From positions 1 through 56,033 of the forward strand of contig CAKMJS010000058.1 of NCBI GenBank assembly GCA_927405585.1: DNA of 56,033 nt, written 5' to 3'. Below the pieces are notes generated by a model. It made no database searches. It saw only the letters and a program-made list of their open reading frames with translations, and had not been told where the DNA came from. Shown here one piece after another: positions 1 to 7,938 of the stretch (its first letter is position 1; every line of letters begins with the position of its first letter). A program made the translations under genes and the position numbers. This stretch comes from an uncultured Desulfosporosinus sp. (lineage in GTDB: Bacteria > Bacillota > Desulfitobacteriia > Desulfitobacteriales > Desulfitobacteriaceae).

Positions 1-400
1 AGTAATTCGAGGGGATTTAGCAAAAATCAGTATTGGAAAGAATACTAATATTCAAGACTTAGTAGTGATCCATGTAAACAAAAATCAACCTGTCATCATT
101 GATGACTATGTCACGATCGGTCATTCCGCAATTCTTCACGGCTGTAGTATTGGTAGAGGTTCACTTGTCGGAATGGGAGCAATTATTCTTGATGGGGCTA
201 TCGTTAATGAGGAAACCTCGATCGCCGCAGGGACCCTTGTTCCTGGTAACAAATCCTTCCCCCCCCGAGTTATGCTGATGGGCGTACCTGCTCGAGTGGT
301 CAGAGAGCTTACTGAAGAGGAAATATCATCAATGTTTCATACGGCAGAGCGATATGTGGGTAAAGCAAAGGATGCCAAGGAAAATCATTCGATTTCCTGA
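1..400 (+). CDS. Gamma carbonic anhydrase-like hexapeptide-repeat protein (5' end outside window)
   Basis: The reading frame is open from base 2 and ends in a stop at 398-400, so 132 C-terminal residues are visible and the start lies upstream. The protein shows left-handed beta-helix hexapeptide repeats (for example IIDDYVTIGHSAILHGCSIG) and three histidines in the spacing expected for the trimer metal site (one in VIHVNK, two in GHSAILHG). It then has the LVPGNKSFPP and MGVPARVVREL segments typical of the YrdA/PaaY/CaiE family of gamma-carbonic anhydrases. Such proteins are cytoplasmic trimers, some with CO2 hydration activity and some of unknown role. A run of eight C lies at 259-266. The gene converges on the MgtC gene with a gap of only six bases. 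The family call is firm; enzymatic activity is inferred. Confidence 0.85.
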   Translation, partial: VIRGDLAKISIGKNTNIQDLVVIHVNKNQPVIIDDYVTIGHSAILHGCSIGRGSLVGMGAIILDGAIVNEETSIAAGTLVPGNKSFPPRVMLMGVPARVVRELTEEEISSMFHTAERYVGKAKDAKENHSIS

Positions 401-406
401 CTTAGC

Positions 407-1150
407 TTACATGGAGGGAGGCTTATTAGGTCCTTTATTAAAGGGCCATAATTTCCTGATCGGGGAGGGCAGCCTTGACCTTCCATCCGTTCCTACTTGC
501 TCAGTTGAGTATATTCCGTCAATTTCATTGATATCTTCAATGATTCTCTCCATATTTATTTTACGGAAGGGAGTTCTTAATTTATATTCGATGGTTGTTC
601 TGTTGTGTTCTTCAATTAATAATGTCATCGAAATATTTTGGGGAATTATGCAATGCGATTCTAATAGACGATTTATTTCTTTAACTTTACAAGTGCCATT
701 TACTGCAACTACTTTTAGAGTTTGACTATTTCTGAAAAAATACGTTTCGACGGAACGCTCTAATGTCAGAAAGACTAATACGGTTACAAAAAACGCCGAA
801 AAATAGAACCCTGCCCCTGCAGCTAATCCAATTGCAGCAACAACCCAAAGTGAGGCAGCCGTTGTTAATCCTTTAATGGATGTTTTATCTCTTAAAATTG
901 TCCCTGCTCCTAAAAATCCGATACCAGAAACGACTTGAGCGGCGAGTCGGGCAGGATCTTTATTGACTGAATTAAATTCATTAAATCCATACATAGATAT
1001 AACCATGATTAAAGCAGAACCTAGGGAAACTAAAATATGTGTCCTAAACCCGGCCGGACTATCATTCCGCTCTCTTTCAAAGCCTACTATACCCCCAAAT
1101 AGACAAGCTAAAAATAATCTTAAAGCAATCTCATAATCCGAAATATACAT
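407..1150 (-). CDS. MgtC/SapB family membrane protein
   Basis: This 247-residue protein has the MgtC signature: an N-terminal block of four to five hydrophobic segments (residues about 8-125). It contains GGIVGFERER, a HILVSLGSALIM stretch, VVSGIGFLGAGTIL and GLTTAASLWVVAAIG. A soluble C-terminal domain of about 110 residues follows (from about 140) with an ACT-like beta/alpha pattern. MgtC-type proteins sit in the cytoplasmic membrane; in pathogens they act in low-magnesium survival and inhibit the F-type ATP synthase, but in environmental Clostridia their role is not defined. The gene is monocistronic and faces away from the peroxiredoxin remnant across 280 bases. No magnesium riboswitch could be recognised upstream. 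Confidence 0.88.
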   Translation of the reverse strand: MYISDYEIALRLFLACLFGGIVGFERERNDSPAGFRTHILVSLGSALIMVISMYGFNEFNSVNKDPARLAAQVVSGIGFLGAGTILRDKTSIKGLTTAASLWVVAAIGLAAGAGFYFSAFFVTVLVFLTLERSVETYFFRNSQTLKVVAVNGTCKVKEINRLLESHCIIPQNISMTLLIEEHNRTTIEYKLRTPFRKINMERIIEDINEIDGIYSTEQVGTDGRSRLPSPIRKLWPFNKGPNKPPSM

Positions 1151-1318
1151 TTCTATCTCACATCTTTCTCAATGATTGATATTATTTTGTTAATTAACCA
1201 CATTCTACTATTCGATAAGTGAAATAATAATTCCTTTTTTTATAAGGTATTATAGTAATAGCACCACAATTCGTTCATACTTTATTCCTATTATGATTGG
1301 ATTGATTCTCTACCAGTA

Positions 1319-1366
1319 AGATACCCCCTTACTTCTCAAGCTTTATTTGAGTAGTAGGGGGTATCT
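1319..1366. repeat. Large inverted repeat in the gap upstream of the MgtC gene
   Basis: Eleven bases at 1319-1329 (AGATACCCCCT) are perfectly complementary to 1356-1366, and a further partial stem lies inside (TCTCAA / TTGAG). It falls between the end of the peroxiredoxin remnant and the start of the MgtC gene, both on the minus strand. No T-run follows on either strand, so it is a poor intrinsic terminator. It could be a structured 5' leader of the MgtC gene or an operator. The rest of 1151-1431 shows nothing else recognisable. Confidence 0.5.
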
Positions 1367-1431
1367 GCAAACACTATTATAATCTACTGGTTTAAAACCA
1401 AGAGCATATTTACAAGTATATAAGGTTTATG

Positions 1432-1818
1432 TTAATTGCTGAAAAACCTCTTCAATGTTGGAAGTTCATGTATATCGTAAACCTTAAACCATAGAATTTT
1501 GCCGTTTTCATCAACAAGGACATTAGCCCGCTCAGAAAACCCTTCCTTTTCACGAAACAAGCCGTATGCTTTGGCGACTGCTCCATGTGGCCAGAAATCT
1601 GAGGGCAACTTAAGAGTGGCAAGCTTCAGTTCCTTAGCCCAGGCATTTTTTGAAGGCTTCGCATCAATACTCAACCCCAGTGGAACTGTACCCATTGCTT
1701 CGAATCGTGAGTAATTAGTTTCTAATGATTTCATTTGTTCAGCACAAACGGGGGTCCATGCTAACGGATGCCAGGAAAGTAAAACCTTTTTACCTTAATA
1801 ATCGTTTAAGCTTACCAT
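1432..1818 (-). pseudogene. Peroxiredoxin (AhpC/TSA family) interrupted by an in-frame TAA
   Basis: A strong ribosome binding site (AGGAGGTAAT) precedes an ATG at 1816-1818. It opens MVSLNDY, then a TAA at 1795-1797, then continues in the same frame as GKKVLLSWHPLAWTPVCAEQM and on to the stop at 1432. The peroxidatic cysteine motif WTPVC and the downstream SDFWPHGAVAKAYG, SERANVLVDENGKILW and HELP segments are those of the peroxiredoxin/redoxin family. One base change (AAA to TAA, restoring DYKGKK) would repair the frame. The N terminus is also about 20 residues shorter than usual for the family. Internal initiation at the ATG at 1734 would yield a 100-residue product lacking the catalytic cysteine. 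A sequencing error at 1795-1797 is the alternative explanation. Confidence 0.8.
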
Positions 1819-1842
1819 ATTACCTCCTATCAAATTTTTGTT

Positions 1843-2619
1843 TTAGTGCAAATGAGAATTTGATGGGTATACGGGATCTTCCCACTTAGAATATATTTTA
1901 ATAATGTTACCGGGGTTCCCTGGGATAATATTTTCGAGAATTTTTACTAAAGTGACAGGTATTTTGTTATATAAATATAATGAGTGTTTTCCTAAAAAAT
2001 ATTTGTAAAAGGAAAACTCATTTACTTTCTTAAATCCAACGCTTTCTGCCAAAGCATCCATTTGTTTTGAATTAAAGCCATTACATTCCGAATTTGTTGG
2101 ACAGTCAAAATGGTCCTTTGCATAAGCATCATACCATACAAAAATCCCTCCTTCTGAATTCAAATTTTTATAGATGTTAGTTAAGGCTTTGTTTAAAATA
2201 TCTTCTGTATCGAAGTGCATCAAAACATCAAACGCTGTGATTAAATCAAATTTAGTGCTGAAATTATGGCCCTTTACAATATCGCCATTTATATATTCAA
2301 TATATTGTGAGAACTTTTTAGCAGTTTGAATTCTATAATCCGATAGATCAATGCCCACAATATTCGAAGGATGACCTTTGAACTCTGCAAATAACCTTGT
2401 TATCCATCCAGAACCACATCCAACATCTAAAATTTTTATAGTGGTAATGTCAATATTCTTACTTATTAAGAATTGAAAAATTTTATAAACAGCACTTTCT
2501 ATGCTGAGATGTCCATGAAAACCAATAGGGTTAATAATAGAATAAATATTTTCACTCATCTGTTGATCTATTTCTCTTCCATCATACCTTTCTTTAATTA
2601 CTTGCTCATATGGTTTCAT
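1843..2619 (-). CDS. Class I SAM-dependent methyltransferase
   Basis: The product is 258 residues if started at the ATG at 2617-2619, which has AGGTG eight bases upstream; a longer version could begin at a TTG at 2706 but has no better site. Motif I is clear (ILDVGCGSGWITRLF, about residues 72-86), followed by an acidic residue at the end of strand 2 (VGIDLSDYRI) and a motif around DLITAFDVLMHF. These bind S-adenosylmethionine in a Rossmann-like fold. The substrate cannot be read from the sequence; small-molecule, quinone or natural-product O/N/C-methylation are all possible. The gene stands alone between the peroxiredoxin remnant and the trp terminator. Confidence 0.8.
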   Translation of the reverse strand: MKPYEQVIKERYDGREIDQQMSENIYSIINPIGFHGHLSIESAVYKIFQFLISKNIDITTIKILDVGCGSGWITRLFAEFKGHPSNIVGIDLSDYRIQTAKKFSQYIEYINGDIVKGHNFSTKFDLITAFDVLMHFDTEDILNKALTNIYKNLNSEGGIFVWYDAYAKDHFDCPTNSECNGFNSKQMDALAESVGFKKVNEFSFYKYFLGKHSLYLYNKIPVTLVKILENIIPGNPGNIIKIYSKWEDPVYPSNSHLH

Positions 2620-2831
2620 GGTAAGGCACCTCGATTCTTTCAGTTCTAAAAGTCTCCAAATAGTTTTATTTAGGTTTTGCAAGGGTATCATCACATATAT
2701 TTCCAAGGATTAACTAACTTATACATCTTTCGTTCGTTACCACATCTTGAATATTTGCCACCTGTACATATTCCTATGCTGAATAGTACAAGTTAGAATC
2801 ACTTTCTACCTCTTCAATATCTTGGTAAGAC

Positions 2832-2854
2832 AAAACAGCCCTCACGGGCTGTTT
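2832..2854 (-). terminator. Rho-independent terminator of the trp operon
   Basis: On the minus strand AAACAGCCC-GTGA-GGGCTGTTTTGTC forms a seven to nine base-pair stem with a four-base loop and a T-rich tail. It begins a few bases after the trpA stop codon, so it ends the trp transcript. Confidence 0.85.
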
Positions 2855-2865
2855 AATTGGCTCTG

Positions 2866-3645
2866 TCATTCTGATTCCCTTATCGCGTTTTTCATGCTTT
2901 TGACATAGTCATAAATATAAGAACCCGCGTTTTCGCCGTGTTTTTCGATTAGTTTGACGATTGCGCTCCCGACAATTACTCCATCCGCAATTTTGGCGAT
3001 CTCCCCGGCCTGTTGCGGTGTGTTGATTCCAAAGCCAACGGCAGTAGGAATGGAGCTCGATCCCCTGACAACCTCTAATATCGCCGGTAGGTCGGTTTTA
3101 AACTCACTACGCATCCCTGTGACGCCCATTGAGGAGACCACGTAGATAAAGCCGGTTGCCCCCTTCGCGATCTGTTCAATGCGCTGTTCTGAGGTGGGCG
3201 CAATCAACGAAATAACGTCGACTCCATACCCTGAAGCAATTTCTGCCAGTTCTCCTTTTTCCTCGAAGGGCAAATCAGGGATGATGATGCCATCAACACC
3301 CAACTCTGCACAGCGAGCGAAGAAACGGGGGTACCCGTAGTTAAACACAGGGTTTAGGTAGGAAAGAAAAACGATCGGCACGTCTGTCTTTTGACGCACA
3401 GAGGCCACTAAGTCGAAAACCTTATCCACGGTTGCCCCCGCAGACAGCGCGCGGATATTTGCTTCTTGAATGACCAAGCCCTCGGCCATCGGATCGGAAA
3501 ACGGTATGCCGATTTCTACCAAATCAGTGCCACCCCGGACCATTTCTAGAATAAATTCCTCGCTCTTTTCCATGGTAGGGTCTCCGCCCGTGACAAATCC
3601 AATAAATGCCGTCCCATTTTTGAAAGCCTGTGCTATTTTACTCAT
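2866..3645 (-). CDS. trpA: Tryptophan synthase alpha chain
   Basis: The 259-residue TIM-barrel subunit cleaves indole-3-glycerol phosphate to indole and glyceraldehyde 3-phosphate and passes indole to TrpB. The catalytic acids lie in [15 protein letters not shown] (Glu, then Asp after the loop), and the phosphate-binding segments GFGI and [12 protein letters not shown] are present. The start is taken as the ATG at 3643-3645 (MSKIAQAF). It overlaps the trpB stop by eight bases (ATGAGTAA), the usual translational-coupling arrangement; an upstream in-frame extension would lie inside trpB. It is the last gene of trpEGDCFBA. Confidence 0.96.
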   Translation of the reverse strand: MSKIAQAFKNGTAFIGFVTGGDPTMEKSEEFILEMVRGGTDLVEIGIPFSDPMAEGLVIQEANIRALSAGATVDKVFDLVASVRQKTDVPIVFLSYLNPVFNYGYPRFFARCAELGVDGIIIPDLPFEEKGELAEIASGYGVDVISLIAPTSEQRIEQIAKGATGFIYVVSSMGVTGMRSEFKTDLPAILEVVRGSSSIPTAVGFGINTPQQAGEIAKIADGVIVGSAIVKLIEKHGENAGSYIYDYVKSMKNAIRESE

Positions 3646-4822
3646 CGATACATACCCCCTTGTAGCGCGCAATGGCGGCAACGTCCTTATCCCCTCGTCC
3701 AGAAAGACATACGATCATAATTTGGTCTTTGCTCATTGTCCCGGCAATTTTCTGCACATGGGCGATAGCATGGGCGCTCTCAATGGCGCAGATAATGCCT
3801 TCTGTGCGGGCCAAATATTCGAAGGCTTCGACTGATTCATCATCACTTACGGGCACATACTCAGCCCGTCCTGTGTCGTGAAGGTTAGCATGTTCCGGTC
3901 CGATCCCCGGATAGTCAAGGCCGGCGGAGATGGAATACACCGGAGCAATTTGCCCAAAGTCGTCCTGACAGAAATAGGACTTCATGCCATGGAAGACGCC
4001 CTGTCGTCCCTTCGCGATGGTGGCGGCATGTTTTTCGGTATGAAGACCGTGTCCTGCTGCTTCGCAGCCAATTAACTTAACGGTGTCATCACCGAGGAAG
4101 TGATAAAACATTCCGATGGCATTACTGCCACCCCCTACACAGGCAACGACTGCATCAGGAAGTTTGCCCTCGAGTTTCAGAATCTGCTCTCTCGCTTCTA
4201 GGCTAATTACACTCTGAAAATCGCGGACCATCATTGGAAAGGGGTGGGGACCCATCACAGAGCCTAAAACATAATGGGTGTCATGAACACGGGCCGTCCA
4301 TTCTCGCATCGTTTCGTTCACTGCATCCTTTAACGTCATGGTGCCGCTCGTGACTGGGTGAACCTTAGCGCCTAAAAGCTGCATTCGGTAGACATTCAAG
4401 GCCTGTCTGTCCGTATCTTCCTTGCCCATAAAAATCTCACAGTCTAAACCGAGCAGCGCAGCGGCCGTAGCCGTCGCAACACCGTGCTGACCGGCGCCTG
4501 TTTCAGCAATAACGCGTGTTTTGCCCATTTTCTTGGCCATCAGAACCTGCCCCAACACGTTATTGATTTTGTGTGAGCCGGTATGGTTGAGGTCCTCACG
4601 CTTTAAATAGATTTTTGCGCCCCCCAAATCCTTGGTCATTTTCTCTGCATAGTACAGCAAGGACGGTCTGCCGGCATATTCACTCAGCAACTTATTCAGC
4701 TCAGCGTTGAACTCTGGATCATTTTTAAAGTGTTCATAGGATTCTTCCAGGTTAATGATTGCATTCATCAGGGTCTCGGGAATATATTGGCCCCCGTGAA
4801 CACCGTATCTGCCTTTAGCCAT
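3638..4822 (-). CDS. trpB: Tryptophan synthase beta chain
   Basis: The 394-residue PLP enzyme condenses indole with serine to give tryptophan. It shows the PLP lysine in [14 protein letters not shown], the [23 protein letters not shown] block and the glycine-rich phosphate loop [13 protein letters not shown]. It is of normal TrpB1 length and carries the residues expected for coupling to TrpA. The start overlaps the end of trpF by eight bases, and the stop overlaps the trpA start. Confidence 0.97.
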   Translation of the reverse strand: MAKGRYGVHGGQYIPETLMNAIINLEESYEHFKNDPEFNAELNKLLSEYAGRPSLLYYAEKMTKDLGGAKIYLKREDLNHTGSHKINNVLGQVLMAKKMGKTRVIAETGAGQHGVATATAAALLGLDCEIFMGKEDTDRQALNVYRMQLLGAKVHPVTSGTMTLKDAVNETMREWTARVHDTHYVLGSVMGPHPFPMMVRDFQSVISLEAREQILKLEGKLPDAVVACVGGGSNAIGMFYHFLGDDTVKLIGCEAAGHGLHTEKHAATIAKGRQGVFHGMKSYFCQDDFGQIAPVYSISAGLDYPGIGPEHANLHDTGRAEYVPVSDDESVEAFEYLARTEGIICAIESAHAIAHVQKIAGTMSKDQIMIVCLSGRGDKDVAAIARYKGVCIDE

Positions 4823-5492
4823 TTCGCATTCTCCTTACTATTTCTAAGATTTTATCTCGGTCTTTCTTGCCTTCCGTTTCCACTCCGCTGCTTAAATCGA
4901 CAGCGTAAGGATCGGTCGCAGCAATTGCCTGTTCAAGATTGCCAACCTTTAAGCCTCCCGCCAGGAAAAAGGGTTTCTGTGTTTGATTCTGAATTTGTTT
5001 CGGGTTTGATTTTGGTTTTTGTTCCTTTTCCGTCCCCTTTTCCTGCACCTGCCTCTTTCTGACGAGACTCCAGTCGAAACTCTCACCCGTTCCGCCAGCT
5101 CCATTGTCGAGCAGTAGAAAGTCTGCAACGGTATCCTGCGCACTCTCTATATCCTCCAGAGTTAAAACTCGGACTGCCTTAATGATGGGTTTGTTGGTCA
5201 GAGCTTTTAATGCTTGGATATAAGTTTCATCTTCATTCCCATGAAGTTGGGCCATATCGATGATGCCATCATTTAAGAGCTTGGTTACCTTTTCCAGCGA
5301 CTCATTGACAAATACTCCAACCGGCGTGATCTCTGAACTGAGCTTAGGGCGCATGGCCTCTGCCCATTCCGGACTCACTTGACGGCGACTTTCCGCGAAA
5401 ACAAATCCTATCAAGTCGGGCCTAGCCTCGTTCACGTAGTCGATGTCGCAGTCTCTGAACAAGCCACAAATTTTTATCTTCCTCAAACACAA
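4815..5492 (-). CDS. trpF: Phosphoribosylanthranilate isomerase with low-complexity insertion
   Basis: The 225-residue TIM-barrel enzyme performs the Amadori isomerisation of phosphoribosylanthranilate to CdRP. The catalytic cysteine is in KIKICGL near the N terminus, and the general acid and phosphate region in [16 protein letters not shown] is intact. Between SFDWSLVRK and PFFLAGGL there is an extra stretch of about 25 residues (about 149-174). It is rich in Q, K, E, N and P (for example [17 protein letters not shown]), which ordinary TrpF proteins lack. It would lie in the loop before strand 7 and probably protrudes. The DNA there (4975-5060) is G/T-rich and repetitive. A gap of 49 bases separates it from trpC. 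Confidence 0.93.
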   Translation of the reverse strand: MCLRKIKICGLFRDCDIDYVNEARPDLIGFVFAESRRQVSPEWAEAMRPKLSSEITPVGVFVNESLEKVTKLLNDGIIDMAQLHGNEDETYIQALKALTNKPIIKAVRVLTLEDIESAQDTVADFLLLDNGAGGTGESFDWSLVRKRQVQEKGTEKEQKPKSNPKQIQNQTQKPFFLAGGLKVGNLEQAIAATDPYAVDLSSGVETEGKKDRDKILEIVRRMRNG

Positions 5493-5541
5493 TCACCTCT
5501 TGGATGGCACATTTACCTCTCAATAGTGCCAAGTTCACTGC

Positions 5542-6348
5542 TTACGATGCCTGTTCTCCTCTCAGAATGGCCAACTGAGCTTTTTTATTCTCGCTGCGCA
5601 TTAGGCTTTCTCCGATCAGTACAGCATCGGTCTTGTTCACTTTCAGCCTAGCTACATCTTCAGGGGATTTTATCCCGCTTTCCGAAATGAAGAGGATCTC
5701 CTCGGGTACCAAGCCTCGAAGCCTTAGGCTAGTATTGATGTCAACCTCAAAGGTCTTTAGGTTGCGGTTATTGACCCCGATCATTCTGGCCCCTGCTGAC
5801 AGCGCTGATTTGACCTCCTCCTCCGTATGCGCTTCCACCAGGACAGACAACCCTAAGCTATGGGCAATCTCCAGATAATCCTTCAAGGTATCGGTGTTCA
5901 GGAGGGCACAAATCAGAAGAATCGCCGAGGCGCCGATGAGCTTCGACTCATAAATTTGATAACTGTCCACAATAAAATCCTTACGTAGGAGAGGTAGGCT
6001 GACCTCTCGCTTGATCTCTGTGAGGTAGCGGTCTTGTCCATGAAACCAATAGGGCTCCGTGAGCACTGAAATTGCGGCAGCCCCCGCCGATTCATAGTCC
6101 TTAGCAATCTTCAGATAGGGGAAATCTTGAGCAATGATTCCTTGCGAGGGTGACGCCTTTTTCAACTCGCAGATAAACGATAAGCCATCTGCTCTCAGCG
6201 CCTTTTCAAATGAAAAGCCGTTATTTATCTCTAAGTCGCTATTGGAGTCTAAAGCTTTTGCCTCAGCTATGACTTGCTCTAATGGTTTGTTTCGTTTCAA
6301 TTCAGCAACCCGCTCGATTGTTCGGGCTGCTATTTCATCCAAGATCAT
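5542..6348 (-). CDS. trpC: Indole-3-glycerol phosphate synthase
   Basis: The 268-residue TIM-barrel enzyme closes the indole ring, converting CdRP to indole-3-glycerol phosphate with loss of CO2 and water. Conserved blocks are FICELKKASPSQG (substrate lysine), LLRKDFIVDSYQIYESK (catalytic lysine), LLVEAHTEEE-like LVEAHT, GVNNRNLKTFEVD and FISESGI. Its ATG overlaps the trpD stop by four bases (ATGA). Confidence 0.96.
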   Translation of the reverse strand: MILDEIAARTIERVAELKRNKPLEQVIAEAKALDSNSDLEINNGFSFEKALRADGLSFICELKKASPSQGIIAQDFPYLKIAKDYESAGAAAISVLTEPYWFHGQDRYLTEIKREVSLPLLRKDFIVDSYQIYESKLIGASAILLICALLNTDTLKDYLEIAHSLGLSVLVEAHTEEEVKSALSAGARMIGVNNRNLKTFEVDINTSLRLRGLVPEEILFISESGIKSPEDVARLKVNKTDAVLIGESLMRSENKKAQLAILRGEQAS

Positions 6349-7367
6349 CCCCTCACCTCGTTAGAAAGTCTCACAAAGTCTTCTAGTTTATTGAGAGCCG
6401 CACCGCTATCGATCAGGTCCTGGGCTAGGGGTATTGCACACTTGATGGTCGCTGACTTCCCGGCTAGATACAGACACAGTGCCGCATTGAGAACAACAAC
6501 ATCACGCTTAGCACCCTGCTCAGTGCCGTTTAAAATACTGCGGGTAATTTTGGCGTTCTGCTCAGCATCGCCTCCGATCAGCTCAGCCAAGGTACAAAGT
6601 TTGAGACCCAACTCCTCCGGGTCGAGGAGATAGCTGCGTAAAACGCCCTTCTCTAGTTCGCAGACCTTCGTCCTCGTCGTAAGAGTTGCCTCGTCCAATC
6701 CGTCGCAACCATGGACCACCATGCCACGCTTCACACCGAGATTAGAGAGCACCTTAGCCAACGGTTCCACAAGCTTTTCGTCATAAACACCCATTAACTG
6801 CATATTGGCTCCAGCGGGGTTGGCCAGAGGTCCCAAAATATTAAAAATTGTGCGGACCCCCATTTCCCGGCGCACCGGAGCACAGTGTTTCATCGAGCTG
6901 TGATAAGTTTGGGCAAACATGAAACAAAGATTGATTTCCTCTAGAATTTTCCGACTATGCTCAGCGGTTATGGCTATATTGATGCCCAACTTCTCTAAGA
7001 CATCCGCCGCGCCGCTTTTACTGGATACACTGCGGTTGCCATGCTTCGCTACAGGAACACCGCCGGCTGCGACGACAAAGGCAGTCGTGGTGGAGATGTT
7101 AAAGGTTCCCACCTCGTCCCCACCGGTACCTACAATATCCATGACATCAAGAACCTCCTGATTAAGGGGTATGGCATGTTCGCGCATAGCCATAGCACTG
7201 CCAGTAATTTCATCGATACTCTCACCCTTCATCCGCAGGGCCGTAAGAAAAGCGCCCATTTGGCCATGCGTGGCGGTCCCGTCCATCATTTCTCCCATAA
7301 CCGCCTTTGCTGCCTCAAAATCCAGATTCTCTCCTTTAATGACCTTGTGTATTGCTTCAACGATCAT
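6345..7367 (-). CDS. trpD: Anthranilate phosphoribosyltransferase
   Basis: This 340-residue enzyme transfers phosphoribose from PRPP to anthranilate. The PRPP loop VGTGGDEVGTFNIST and the segment AKHGNRSVSSKSGAADVLEKLG are exact family signatures, as are the anthranilate-side HCAPVRREMGVRTIFNILGPL residues. It is a stand-alone TrpD, not fused to TrpG, whose stop codon it overlaps by 11 bases. Confidence 0.96.
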   Translation of the reverse strand: MIVEAIHKVIKGENLDFEAAKAVMGEMMDGTATHGQMGAFLTALRMKGESIDEITGSAMAMREHAIPLNQEVLDVMDIVGTGGDEVGTFNISTTTAFVVAAGGVPVAKHGNRSVSSKSGAADVLEKLGINIAITAEHSRKILEEINLCFMFAQTYHSSMKHCAPVRREMGVRTIFNILGPLANPAGANMQLMGVYDEKLVEPLAKVLSNLGVKRGMVVHGCDGLDEATLTTRTKVCELEKGVLRSYLLDPEELGLKLCTLAELIGGDAEQNAKITRSILNGTEQGAKRDVVVLNAALCLYLAGKSATIKCAIPLAQDLIDSGAALNKLEDFVRLSNEVRG

Positions 7368-7938
7368 GCGTATCCCCTCCTAAAAAATTCTCCAAGATGG
7401 TTCTGCCCTGTGGGGTTAGGATCGATTCTGGATGGAATTGAACGCCATACACTTCAAAATCTCTGTGTTTAACGGCCATGATCTCTCCGTCGTTAGTACG
7501 GGCGATTACCTTGAGTTCAGTGGGCATGGTGTCTTCGATGGCGGCCAGCGAGTGATACCGCGCACCTTTGATCGTTTTAGGCAATCCGTCAAAAAGCGGA
7601 TCATCAGTATCAATTGTTATTTCTGACTGCTTACCATGCATTAACTCCCGGGCATAGGACACTTTAGCCCCAAAGGCCTCACAAATGGACTGATGCCCTA
7701 GGCAGACTCCGAACACGGGAACTTTGCCTGCGAAATGTCTTGAACTCTCGACACATATTCCCGCATCGGCCGGTCTTCCTGGTCCAGGGGAGAGGATAAT
7801 AGCCTCAGGCGCTAATGCCTCTATTTCTGGGATACTCAGCTCATCGTTGCGGATGACTTTAATATCCGGTTTAATGGAACCGATCAGTTGATATAAGTTA
7901 TAGGAAAAACTATCGTAATTATCAATTAAGAGAATCAT
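7357..7938 (-). CDS. trpG: Anthranilate synthase component II (glutamine amidotransferase)
   Basis: The 193-residue class I amidotransferase supplies ammonia to TrpE. The catalytic triad is visible: the nucleophile in VFGVCLGHQSICEAFG and the His and Glu in GVQFHPESILTPQG. The oxyanion region ILSPGPGRP is present. It may also serve para-aminobenzoate synthesis, as TrpG often does in Gram-positives; no pabB is nearby. Start and trpE stop share a base (TAATG). Confidence 0.95.
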   Translation of the reverse strand: MILLIDNYDSFSYNLYQLIGSIKPDIKVIRNDELSIPEIEALAPEAIILSPGPGRPADAGICVESSRHFAGKVPVFGVCLGHQSICEAFGAKVSYARELMHGKQSEITIDTDDPLFDGLPKTIKGARYHSLAAIEDTMPTELKVIARTNDGEIMAVKHRDFEVYGVQFHPESILTPQGRTILENFLGGDTHDR

